DNA of 64,000 nucleotides from Haloactinospora alba (GTDB lineage Bacteria; Actinomycetota; Actinomycetes; Streptosporangiales; Streptosporangiaceae): positions 1 through 64,000 of the forward strand of contig NZ_VFQC01000002.1 in NCBI RefSeq assembly GCF_006717075.1, written 5' to 3'. Both the position numbers and the translations under genes were made by a program. Of the stretch, positions 25,329 to 33,364 are shown in pieces. Position 1 is the first letter of the stretch. Each line of letters begins with the position of its first letter. The notes below the pieces were generated by a model, which saw only the letters and a program-made list of their open reading frames with translations, was not told where the DNA came from and made no database searches.

Positions 25329-26204
25329 CTACCATCCGTCCCGACCGTCGGCCGGGGGCCATATCCCGTGGCGCGGGCGCCATCCCAACTCCCGCAGCAC
25401 CGCGCCGCTGTCGACACGCTGCGACGGCAGGTCCGGTGCCGCGTCCCGGTCGTGTTCCGGCGGCGGGCACCCTGTGCGCCGGGCCAGTTCGGTGAGGTAC
25501 TCACCCGTGGTCACGGGCGTGTCGGAGACGTTGAGGACGCGGCCCGCCGCATCCCCTTCCAGCGCCGCGAGCACGGCCCTGGCGTAGTCGGCGACATGGA
25601 CCATCGAGACGTAGGATCCCCCGTCCCCGGGAATGCGCATCTCCCCCCGCGCCAGCAGCTCCCGCTGGGTATCCTGCACGGTCCCCGAACCGGCGAACCG
25701 GGAGCCGCGCAGCACGGTCCACGCCAGCTCGGAGGGGGAGACAGCGCCCAGGGTGGACTCCAGCTCGGCGACGGGCCCCACCACGGCCCGCCGGGCGGGG
25801 TCCGGGTCGAGGGGGGTGTCCTCGGTCAGCCACGTGTCGCCCCCGTCGGGATAGGCCATCGTGATGCTCATCTGCACCAGGCGACGGACTCCCGCCGCCC
25901 GCGCCGCCGTGACGAGGCGGGACGTGCCCTCGCCGCGGATGCGGGAGGTCTCCCGCCACGCCCCGGGAGCCGCGGGGTTCCGGGGCATGCTCGTCGCGAG
26001 GTTGACCACGGCGTCGTCGCCCGCGATCAGCTCCTCCAGCCGGATGTGGTCGTCCAGCAGGCCACCGCGTACCCGTGCCACCTCCGGCGGCAGTGCCTCC
26101 AGCCGGTCGGGGGCCAGCACCGTGACCCGGTGCCCGCGCTCCACCAGCATCGGCACCAGCGCGCCTCCCAGTACTCCGGTCGCTCCCACCGCGAATACCC
26201 GCAT
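25329..26204 (-). CDS. NAD(P)-dependent epimerase/dehydratase-like protein
   Basis: The 291-residue extended SDR begins with the cofactor motif VGATGVLGGALV. It goes on with VVNLATSMPRN and SITMAYPDGG, where the Tyr of the usual YxxxK is not followed by a clear Lys, so it may be an atypical SDR. The C-terminal part (VLNVSDTPVTTGEYLTELARRTG) is that of NAD-dependent epimerases. It is the third gene of a minus-strand run behind the amine oxidase and NmrA genes, 44 bases after the latter. GAGGAAGGCGGGT precedes the ATG at 26204. The substrate is unknown. Confidence 0.8.
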   Translation of the reverse strand: MRVFAVGATGVLGGALVPMLVERGHRVTVLAPDRLEALPPEVARVRGGLLDDHIRLEELIAGDDAVVNLATSMPRNPAAPGAWRETSRIRGEGTSRLVTAARAAGVRRLVQMSITMAYPDGGDTWLTEDTPLDPDPARRAVVGPVAELESTLGAVSPSELAWTVLRGSRFAGSGTVQDTQRELLARGEMRIPGDGGSYVSMVHVADYARAVLAALEGDAAGRVLNVSDTPVTTGEYLTELARRTGCPPPEHDRDAAPDLPSQRVDSGAVLRELGWRPRHGIWPPADGRDGW

Positions 26205-26248
26205 ACCCGCCTTCCTCGCTCGTCGTGTTCCGTCCGTCCGGAACCCGG

Positions 26249-27154
26249 TCACGTCCCGGAACGCAGCGCCGCCCCCGCGCGCGCCACGAACTCCGGGAAC
26301 CGGCACGGTTCGCGACCGGTGATCCGGCGCACCTCGGAGCTGACCCGCTCCGCCTCGCCGGCGCGGATGGTGCCGTACAGGCCCAGCCGGGCCTCGATCG
26401 CCCACTCCGGCACCCCGGCGGCGCGCATGTTGGCCGCGCTCACCTGGGGGTCGACGTCGACGTAGCGGACCTCCCCGCCCGTCCCGTCCGACAGGTGCGC
26501 GGCGATCTCCGCGTAGCTCAACGCCTCCGGACCGGTGAGTTCCACCTCCCCGTCCACACGCTCCGGTTCGAGCAGCGCGTGAACGGCCACCGCGGCGATG
26601 TCGCGGGCGTCGATCATGCTGACCCTCGCCCCGCCCATGGGCAGTTCGATCGTCCCCCGACGCGCGATCGAGGCCCGCCACTGCAGGGCGTTCTGCATGA
26701 AGGCGTTGGGGCGCAGGCTCGCGTGGGACAGGCCGGAGGCGCGCAGCGCCCGCTCCGCGCGTCCGTGCTCACGGTGCACGGACACGGTGGAGGAGGGGTC
26801 GGCACCGAGCGCGGAGATCTTCACGACCCGTTCGACGCCCGCCGCCTTCGCCGCGCCGACCAGTTCGGCCTGCCAGTGGCCCTGGCCGGGCGCCAGCGGG
26901 GTCAGCAGGAGGAGCGCCCGCGACCCGCGCAGCGCGTGTCGCACCGCCCCGGTGTCGCCGAGGTCCGCGGGGACCCGCTGGGCTCCGGCCGGTACGGCGG
27001 CCTCGGAGGAGGGGCGGGTCACGAGGCGGGGCCGGTGCCCCAGCGAGGCCAGCTCCGCGGCGACGGCGGCGCCGACCGTTCCCGTGGCGCCGGTCACCGT
27101 GATCTCTCCCGGCCCCCACGGGCCGGTTCCGGGTGCCAGTGTCGTGTCGCTCAT
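26249..27154 (-). CDS. NmrA-like NAD(P)-binding protein
   Basis: The protein of 301 residues has the NmrA/isoflavone-reductase layout: VTGATGTVGAAVAAELASLG (cofactor loop), LLLLTPLAP, ALGADPSSTVSVHREHGRAE, and LRPNAFMQNAL. Members are reductases of aromatic compounds or redox sensors. Start ATG 27154 overlaps the stop of the upstream amine oxidase (ATGA), so the two are co-translated. In this context a reductase acting on an aromatic or quinone intermediate is plausible; nothing in the sequence fixes the substrate. Confidence 0.85.
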   Translation of the reverse strand: MSDTTLAPGTGPWGPGEITVTGATGTVGAAVAAELASLGHRPRLVTRPSSEAAVPAGAQRVPADLGDTGAVRHALRGSRALLLLTPLAPGQGHWQAELVGAAKAAGVERVVKISALGADPSSTVSVHREHGRAERALRASGLSHASLRPNAFMQNALQWRASIARRGTIELPMGGARVSMIDARDIAAVAVHALLEPERVDGEVELTGPEALSYAEIAAHLSDGTGGEVRYVDVDPQVSAANMRAAGVPEWAIEARLGLYGTIRAGEAERVSSEVRRITGREPCRFPEFVARAGAALRSGT

Positions 27155-28263
27155 GCCGGCTCCAGCGCCCGTTCGGTGACACGCGCGAGTTCGTCGGGGA
27201 GCCGGTCCTCCTGGGCGGAGTCGGCGAGCAGCTCTCCCAGGACCGGGGCCAGCTTGAACAGGTTGTGGCCGGTGACCGCCGTGACACCGGGAGTGTGCCA
27301 GGCTCCCAGCGCGTCGCTCCCGCCGGGGAGTTTGCTCATCACGCACACCCGGATGCCGACGGGTTCGGGGACGAGTCCCGGAAGGGCGCGCTCGACATAG
27401 GCGGAGAGGCGGCGCACGTGGGCCTCCATCTCGGTTCCGGTGGGAAGCCCGTTGTTGATGTCGACGTCGACGCCGTTGCCGATGAGGCCCACCACGTAAC
27501 GCCCCGTCGTGCCGATCGGGGAACCGTAGACGGTCTCCCCGAAGGCTCCGGAGCGGTCCACCCAGCAGGGCAGGGGAGTCCGTTGGAACTGGTCCCGCAC
27601 CGGGTAGTGGGGGCGGGCGTGCAACGCGCAGTCCAGCGGTATCCCGATACCGGCCCCCGCCGCCAGCCTCGGGGTGTGCGTCCCGGCGCAGATCAGGACG
27701 TGCCGGGCACGGTAGATGCCGTCCGCGGTCTGCAGCTCCACACCGTCGCCGTCCTCGGGTACCGAGACCCCGTGCACGTCCTGGGGGGTGATCCGGTCGC
27801 CCACCCACTCGCTCAGCGCGTCGATGGTGTTGCGGGCCCGGATCGCGCCGGAGCCCGGATCCACCAGCAGCGGCCCCGACACGGGGGCGAGCGGCCCGAA
27901 GACGTCCCCGGCCCTCTCCCCGTCCGTCCATTCGTGCCGGACCCCCTGCAGCCGCATCCCCTCGGCGTCGCTGTCGTCCATGCCCGCGTACACCGTGCCC
28001 TCCGGGCCGATGAGGACGCGGCCGGAGCGTTTCTCCCACGTGCGCCAGTGCTCCAGTGACTCCGCCGCGAGCCGGACCACGTCCGGGTCGTCGTGCCGGT
28101 GCCGGAACGTGCGGGTCAGTCCGCCGGACTGCCCCTGGCCCGGCTGGCGCCCGTCGAAGCACACCACGTCCGCGCCGCGACGCGCCAACGCGTCGGCCGC
28201 GGCCAGGCCGAGCACTCCGGCTCCGATCACGGCGATGTCGAGGCGGTGTCGGAATCCCGTCAT
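27151..28263 (-). CDS. FAD-dependent amine oxidase of the DAO/sarcosine-oxidase family
   Basis: At 370 residues this has the N-terminal FAD motif IAVIGAGVLGLAAADALARRG, an Arg-rich loop GGLTRTFRHRHDD as in monomeric sarcosine oxidase/MTOX relatives, VLICAGTHTPRLA, and the C-terminal VTGHNLFKLAPVLG. The family oxidises secondary amines or amino acids with O2. The cysteine that anchors FAD covalently in sarcosine oxidase is usually near the C-terminus. Here the only candidate is the Cys in GIRVCVMSKLPGG, which may or may not serve. It leads a minus-strand operon with the NmrA and epimerase genes. GGGGGACGACAT precedes the ATG. Confidence 0.85.
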   Translation of the reverse strand: MTGFRHRLDIAVIGAGVLGLAAADALARRGADVVCFDGRQPGQGQSGGLTRTFRHRHDDPDVVRLAAESLEHWRTWEKRSGRVLIGPEGTVYAGMDDSDAEGMRLQGVRHEWTDGERAGDVFGPLAPVSGPLLVDPGSGAIRARNTIDALSEWVGDRITPQDVHGVSVPEDGDGVELQTADGIYRARHVLICAGTHTPRLAAGAGIGIPLDCALHARPHYPVRDQFQRTPLPCWVDRSGAFGETVYGSPIGTTGRYVVGLIGNGVDVDINNGLPTGTEMEAHVRRLSAYVERALPGLVPEPVGIRVCVMSKLPGGSDALGAWHTPGVTAVTGHNLFKLAPVLGELLADSAQEDRLPDELARVTERALEPA

Positions 28264-28560
28264 ATGTCGTCCCCCATTCCGGTCCCCGGCCCTCCATGAG
28301 CCGGGGACACCTCATGGCTCCATCCCACGCCCGCGCGGTTGCGGCAGCGGATCCCGGACCGGGTCCGGGGCGTGCCGTGTCACCACAGCCGGCCGTTGAC
28401 GGGTCCAAGTGTGCGCCGCGCGGTCCGCGGCGCACGTCCCGTGTTCGCGCGATGTTGTGCCGTAGCGGACCGGCGGCCCGCTGCGGGGGGACGACGGGGA
28501 GCGGGGGAACGGCGCATCCCGCGATTCCGGGGTCCGGGGGTTCCGGCCGCCGGGTGGGCC

Positions 28561-29208
28561 CTAGGTACGGGGTGCGGGAGCGGTGGCCTCGAGGGAGTCC
28601 ACGAGCGTGTCCAGTCCGGCCTCGATCCGTTCGACGCTCATCGAGCAGGCGTCGAGCTGGTGCGTGATGAGCGTCGCCGTGAGCGGGGCGAGCAGGGCGT
28701 CGGCCATGTAGTGGCTGTCCAGGTCCGGGCGGGCCTCCCGGAGCAGGCCGGCCACGTGGGCGTGGTGCACGCCGTAGGCGCCCGCGGTGAAACGCGCCCG
28801 GGCGCTGTTGCTCTCCGCGCTCACCAGCAGGGCGCGTTGGCGCACGACCCGCCAAAGCAGCTCCCGCAGGAAACTGCGCAACCGGGGCATCGGTTCGGCC
28901 CCCGGTCCGAGCGGGGGCGGGCCGTGCAGGATCGACTCCTGCAGCGTCCGCTCCTCCGCGTCCAGGAGTGCGTACGTCAGTCCGGCCCGGTCACCGAAGC
29001 GCCGGTAGAGCGTACCCACGCCGACGCCGGCGGCGGCGGCGACCTCCTCCATCAGCAGACCGTCCGGACCGGCGGTGTCCAGGATGCGCGAGGCCGCGTC
29101 CAGGATCTTGCGCCGGTTGCGCGCGGCGTCCGCCCGTTCCGTTCCTCCGTGGCCGAGCACGGGCAGTTCGTTTCGGATCTCGGGTCCGTCCCCTCCGGTC
29201 TTTCCCAC
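28561..29208 (-). CDS. TetR family regulator of the monooxygenase operon
   Basis: The 215-residue protein has an N-terminal HTH (RRKILDAASRILDT, LLMEEVAAAAGVGVGTLYRRFG) and a C-terminal ligand domain of the kind with LLRELLWRVVRQRALLV. I start at GTG 29208, eight bases after AAGGAG; an ATG at 29319 would add a basic tail of doubtful value. It is divergent from the StyA-like gene. The palindrome AAACGGAAGAGCTTCCGTTT (29382-29401) lies between them and is the likely operator. A related half-matching site precedes the DsbA-like gene at 38816, so its regulon may reach there. Confidence 0.86.
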   Translation of the reverse strand: MGKTGGDGPEIRNELPVLGHGGTERADAARNRRKILDAASRILDTAGPDGLLMEEVAAAAGVGVGTLYRRFGDRAGLTYALLDAEERTLQESILHGPPPLGPGAEPMPRLRSFLRELLWRVVRQRALLVSAESNSARARFTAGAYGVHHAHVAGLLREARPDLDSHYMADALLAPLTATLITHQLDACSMSVERIEAGLDTLVDSLEATAPAPRT

Positions 29209-29532
29209 CGCGGGATCTCCTTTCGCGCGTCGGTGATCGCTACGGCCACCCCCGTTCTGACGGAAGCACCCCGGTGCGGCTCGGGTGGTCGCACGCTGTG
29301 CTGGCATTCCTCCCCTCATCAGAGATTAATCGGAAGTTCGTCCGCCTCGGCCTTGCCTCGGTTCCTCCGTGACGCTACTGTAAACGGAAGAGCTTCCGTT
29401 TGTAACCGTCCAACGCGCCGCGGGGTGCCCACCCCACAGCGGGCCAGGCCCGAACAGCGGATCCGCCCGGCCCTCGACCGTCACCAGAGGTCACAGGGCG
29501 TCCCCGGCCCACCACGAAAAGGAGCACCCCAC
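29209..29532. promoter_or_regulatory. Divergent promoter region, TetR gene and monooxygenase operon
   Basis: No gene is seen in these 324 bases. They contain the TetR-type palindrome (listed next) and AAAAGGAG ahead of the StyA-like ATG. Confidence 0.6.
29382..29401. promoter_or_regulatory. TetR-type operator, site 1
   Basis: AAACGGAAGAGCTTCCGTTT has perfect nine-base arms around a central AG and sits between the divergent TetR and StyA-like genes. The same left arm with the same AG centre recurs at 38881-38900. Confidence 0.75.
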
Positions 29533-30762
29533 ATGCCCGACATCGGGATCATCGGAAGCGGAATCGCCGGACTCCACCTCGGCCTCTTCCTCCGACAGCA
29601 CGACATCCCCGTCACGATCTACAGCGACCGGACTCCCGAGGACATCGGCGCCTCCCGGCTGCCGAACAGCGTCGCCCACCACCGTTCGACCCTCGAACGG
29701 GAACGGGCTCTGGGAGTCGAGCACTGGGACCCGCAGGAGTACGGGTACTTCGCCAACCACCACCACGTGAACGGACCGACCCCGCTGGAGTTCCGCGGCG
29801 ACCTCCGCGGTCCCGCCCGTGCCCTCGACTACCGGATCTACCTCCCCCGGCTGATCGCGGACTTCCAGGAACGCGGCGGCACGTTCGACATCCGGGCGGT
29901 GAAACCGGAGACCATCGTCTCGCTCTCCGAACAGCACGACCTCATCGTCGTAGCGGCGGGCAAGGGCGAGATCGCCGGCATGTTCCCCAGGCGGGCCGAC
30001 AGGAGCCCCTACGAGACGCCGCAGCGCCGCCTGTGCGTGGGGCTGTACCACGGGGTCTCCTACCCGGACCCGAAGGGCATGTCGTTGAGCGTCTCCCCCG
30101 GCCACGGGGAGCTGCTCGAACTTCCGTTGCACTCCTTCGAGGGCCCCGTGACCGCCCTGCTGTTCGAGGGGATACCCGGGGGCGACCTGGAACAGGTGTC
30201 CGGGATGGATCAGGCCTCGGACCCGACCGGGTTCGAGAAGACCGTCCTGGAGAAACTGGAGTCCCACTTCCCCCAGGTCCGGGAACGGGCCGACGCGGCG
30301 CGGTTCCACCTCACCCGGCCGGAGGACCTCCTGCAGGGGGGACTCACCCCCGTCGTGCGCGAGGACTACACCCGCCTGCCCAACGGCCGCTTCGCCCTGG
30401 CCCTGGGCGACATGCACACGGTCCTCGACCCGCTGGTCGGCCAGGGCGCCAACTCGGCGTCCTACTCGGCCTGGGTGACGGGCGAGACGATCCTCGAGGA
30501 ACTCACGCTCGACGAGCGGTTCTGCCAGAAGGTCGCGCGCCGCCGCGCCGACCGCACCCTCTCCGCCGCGGCGTTCAGCAACTTCATGCTCCGGCGCGAG
30601 GCCGCACCGCACCTGATCGAGCTGTTCTCGGCCATGGACGGGGACCCCGAGCTGGCGGAGGAGTTCGTCGACCACTTCAACCGGCCGGAACGGATCTGGG
30701 ACATCCTGTCCACCCCCCAGCGGACCCGGGCCTACCTCGCCGGCCAGGAGTGGAGGCAGTGA
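29533..30762 (+). CDS. StyA-like flavoprotein monooxygenase (FADH2-dependent, two-component)
   Basis: This 409-residue protein looks like the styrene/indole monooxygenase oxygenase component. It starts with DIGIIGSGIAGLHLGLFLR and has the group's RLPNSVAHH and DYRIYLPRLIADF, a central VVAAGKGEIAGMFPR, and LGDMHTVLDPLVGQGANSAS near the FAD. This family has no NAD(P)H site and takes reduced FAD from a partner, matching the flavin reductase gene that follows with a one-base overlap. Known members epoxidise styrene or oxidise indole; relatives may hydroxylate ring or nitrogen. The cluster context suggests an aminohydroxybenzoate-derived substrate (inference). Confidence 0.87.
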   Translation: MPDIGIIGSGIAGLHLGLFLRQHDIPVTIYSDRTPEDIGASRLPNSVAHHRSTLERERALGVEHWDPQEYGYFANHHHVNGPTPLEFRGDLRGPARALDYRIYLPRLIADFQERGGTFDIRAVKPETIVSLSEQHDLIVVAAGKGEIAGMFPRRADRSPYETPQRRLCVGLYHGVSYPDPKGMSLSVSPGHGELLELPLHSFEGPVTALLFEGIPGGDLEQVSGMDQASDPTGFEKTVLEKLESHFPQVRERADAARFHLTRPEDLLQGGLTPVVREDYTRLPNGRFALALGDMHTVLDPLVGQGANSASYSAWVTGETILEELTLDERFCQKVARRRADRTLSAAAFSNFMLRREAAPHLIELFSAMDGDPELAEEFVDHFNRPERIWDILSTPQRTRAYLAGQEWRQ

Positions 30763-31286
30763 TGGCACCCGCCACCGGGCACACGGCGAGCCCCGACATC
30801 GACACGCGGCTCTTCCGGCGGACGATGGGGCGCTTCGCCAGCGGCGTCACCGTCGTGGCCACCCACGGCGCGGAGGGGGTGCACGCGATGACGGCGAACG
30901 GTTTCCTGTCCGTGTCGCTGGATCCGCCGCTCGTCCTGGTCTCGCTGGGGCGCCGCACCCGCATGGCCGCCACGCTGGACGAGTCGGGCCACTACGGGGT
31001 CAGCGTCCTCGCGGAACACCAGGAGGCCTACTCCCGCCTCTTCGCGGGACAGCCCACCGTCGACGTGCGGCCGGAGTTCACCGAGGCCGACGGCATCCCC
31101 CTGCTCGGCGGGGCTCTCGCGCACGTCGGATGCCGCATCGCGGAACGGGTGGAGGCCGGTGACCACGTCCTGTACCTCGGCCGGGTCGAGTACCTCGACT
31201 CCGGGGAGGGCGACCCCCTCGTCTTCTACACGGGGGGCTACCGGGTCCTGCACGCGACCGCCAGCGACGAGATATTCACCCACTGA
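30762..31286 (+). CDS. StyB-like flavin reductase
   Basis: The protein of 174 residues is a flavin:NAD(P)H reductase-domain protein: FASGVTVVATHGAEGVHAMTANGFLSVSLDPPLVLVSL, with GRRTRMA and a late FYTGGYRVL. It should supply FADH2 to the monooxygenase whose TGA it overlaps (TGATG). The tight coupling supports a 1:1 two-component system. It lies 28 bases before the second BBE oxidase gene, so all three genes are probably one transcript under the TetR operator. Confidence 0.9.
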   Translation: MAPATGHTASPDIDTRLFRRTMGRFASGVTVVATHGAEGVHAMTANGFLSVSLDPPLVLVSLGRRTRMAATLDESGHYGVSVLAEHQEAYSRLFAGQPTVDVRPEFTEADGIPLLGGALAHVGCRIAERVEAGDHVLYLGRVEYLDSGEGDPLVFYTGGYRVLHATASDEIFTH

Positions 31287-31314
31287 GACACGGACACGAA
31301 GGGAACACGACCCT

Positions 31315-32706
31315 GTGGCTACGTCACCTGCGGAACTCGGCAACACGATGGAACGGCTACTCACCCATGTCCGCGGAAACGTACTCCTGCCCGAGGACGA
31401 CGGTTACGCGGCGGCGTGCTCGGGCCACAACACCACGGTGGAGCACCGGCCCAAGGTCGCGGTCGTCGCCGACAACCCCGGGGACGTGCGGGAGGCCGTG
31501 CGTTTCGCGCGGCACAACGGGCTTCCCGTGGCCGTGCGGGCGACCGGACACGGCCCCGCCGCACCCGCGGACGGGGCCGTCCTGGTCAACACCAGCCGCC
31601 TGAACGAGGTTCGGATCGACCCGCACGCCCGCACCGCGCGGGTCGAGGCGGGCGCGCGGTGGGAGCAGGTCATCACCGCCGCCGCCGAGTTCGGACTGGC
31701 TCCGCCGAGCGGATCGTCGGCGACCGTCGGCGCGGTCGGCTACACCCTGGGCGGCGGAATCGGCCCGCTGGGACGCTCCTACGGGTACGCCGCCGACCAC
31801 GTCCACTCGCTGGAGCTCGTCACCGCGGACGGCGCCGCCCGCACCGCCTCCGCCGCGCAGAACCCCGACCTGTTCTGGGCCCTGCGGGGCGGCAAGGGCA
31901 ACTTCGGGGTGGTGACGTCGATGACCATCAACCTGTTCCCCGTGTCCCGCCTCTACGGCGGCGGCCTGTTCTTCCCGGGGGAGGAGGCGGAGACGCTGCT
32001 GCGCACCTACCGGGAGTGGACGGCGACCCTGCCCGTCGAGATGGCCTCCGCCCTCGCTCTCGTCCGGTTCCCCGACGCCGAGGGGGTTCCCGACGAGATC
32101 CGGGGGAGGTTCGCGGTACACGCCCGCATCGCCTACCTCGGCACCGAGGAGGAGGGGAGGAAGCTGCTGGAGCCGATACGCCGGGCCGCCCCCCTCCTCA
32201 TGGACACGGTGGCCGACATGCCGTTCACCTCGGTCGCCACGATCAACAACGACCCGACCACTCCGGGCCCCTACATCGAACGTTCCACGGTGCTGGACGA
32301 CCTGACCCCGCCGGCGATCGAACGGGTGCTGTCCTGGGCCGGACCCGGCACCGACTGCCCCCTGGTCGCGGTGGAGCTGCGCCACCTCGGCGGCGCGCTG
32401 TCCCACGCGCCGGCCGGGGGCAACGCGGTCTCCAACCGGGACAGGGCGTTCACCGTCTTCGCCGTGGCCGTGCCCGAGCCGGACGGGGAGACCGTGCGGA
32501 ACTACCAGGACGGGATGATCACCGACCTGGCTCCCTACGGTTCGGGCGGCCCCTTCCTGAGCTTCCTGTCCAGCAGCGAGACCGACACCGAACTGGTGCG
32601 CTCGGCCTACGACCCCTCGGTCTACCAACGGCTGGCGGAGGTCAAACGCACCCACGATCCGGACAACACGTTCCGGAAAACGCACAACATCCCGCCCGCC
32701 CGCTAG
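31315..32706 (+). CDS. Berberine-bridge-type FAD oxidase, monocovalent
   Basis: The 463-residue protein has the PCMH FAD domain with H79 in RATGHGPAAP for histidyl-FAD. The place of the second, cysteine link is taken by Ser (S135 in PPSGSSATVGAVGYTLGGGIG), unlike the oxidase at 19868. The C-terminus (LAEVKRTHDPDNTFRKTHNI) is the BBE end. The start is GTG 31315 after GAAGGGA; an ATG at 31348 has no ribosome site. It probably is co-transcribed with the two-component monooxygenase. The TAG stop is the first three bases of repeat copy C. Confidence 0.87.
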   Translation: MATSPAELGNTMERLLTHVRGNVLLPEDDGYAAACSGHNTTVEHRPKVAVVADNPGDVREAVRFARHNGLPVAVRATGHGPAAPADGAVLVNTSRLNEVRIDPHARTARVEAGARWEQVITAAAEFGLAPPSGSSATVGAVGYTLGGGIGPLGRSYGYAADHVHSLELVTADGAARTASAAQNPDLFWALRGGKGNFGVVTSMTINLFPVSRLYGGGLFFPGEEAETLLRTYREWTATLPVEMASALALVRFPDAEGVPDEIRGRFAVHARIAYLGTEEEGRKLLEPIRRAAPLLMDTVADMPFTSVATINNDPTTPGPYIERSTVLDDLTPPAIERVLSWAGPGTDCPLVAVELRHLGGALSHAPAGGNAVSNRDRAFTVFAVAVPEPDGETVRNYQDGMITDLAPYGSGGPFLSFLSSSETDTELVRSAYDPSVYQRLAEVKRTHDPDNTFRKTHNIPPAR

Positions 32707-32867
32707 GTCCTGTTTTCGGACGCTGTTCGTCGCGAGCGGCGTCTCCGGTGCCGCCCGGCACGGCCGGCCAGGGAGGCGGAGCGGACCCTCCGCCGACCGG
32801 CGGGAACGCCGCCGGTCGGTGCGCCGGGGCGGCGCGCAGCAGGACAAGCGTCCGAAAACAGGACCCA
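32704..32867. repeat. MITE-like repeat, copy C (164 bp)
   Basis: It begins TAGGTCCTGTTTTCGGACGC, giving the stop codon of the plus-strand oxidase, and ends GTCCGAAAACAGGACCCA, so the right-hand TA has decayed to CA. Orientation is as copy A. Confidence 0.8.
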
Positions 32868-33364
32868 GGCCCGACGGAACGACGCCACTCGGGGCGGGGC
32901 GCCGCTCCCCCCATGGCCTCCGGCCCCGTCCGGCGGCGAAGCCGGACCGCCCCGCCCCTTCCCCGACCACCACACGGCCCGACCACGGTCCACCACCGTT
33001 CCCTCGACCGCACCCCGCGAATTCCGAACGCTCCCGGTGTCGTCGCACTTCAGGAACGAAATTGCTCGTCAGTAGCCGTTCACATTCCCATTCCCGAGGG
33101 GACAGAACCCGGCACGTCCCTATCCAGCAAAAACGAAAATGTGATCCACATCATTCTCGCAGAGCTCGTTACGAACAGGTGTCTTGCCTAGTATCTGTAA
33201 CGAATAGCGCGCGATTCCGGATGTTCCTCCCGCGCGAAAAATCTCCGCAAAGGCGCGAAACTCCAGCTTCCGGCCACACACGAGCGGAAGAAACCACGTC
33301 ACACGACAATACCCCGTCCTCGCCTGAAATTAATTGAAATAAATATTTCACCAGAGGAACATAT
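32868..33364. promoter_or_regulatory. AT-rich control region of LAL regulator 2
   Basis: About 500 bases without a gene. From 33040 on it is unusually AT-rich. TCGTTAC (33166-33172) and its inverse GTAACGA (33197-33203) flank a possible -10 box TAGTAT (33189-33194). GAAATAAATATTTC (33334-33347) is a further dyad just before the ribosome site. It resembles the region ahead of LAL regulator 1 in base composition. Confidence 0.5.

Noticed and set aside
22109-25495. Very long plus-strand open frame opposite the NasB-like and nasA genes
   Set aside because: It is the antisense of two well-supported genes, gives Arg/Gly/His-rich low-complexity protein and has no ribosome site; GC-rich DNA commonly leaves the opposite strand open.
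32704-32870. Similar peptides (DACPAARRPG-type, PTGGVPAGRRR-type) appearing in frames at 11500, 32750, 39050 and 40650
   Set aside because: They come from the 166-bp repeat read in various frames, not from a protein family; every copy is intergenic.
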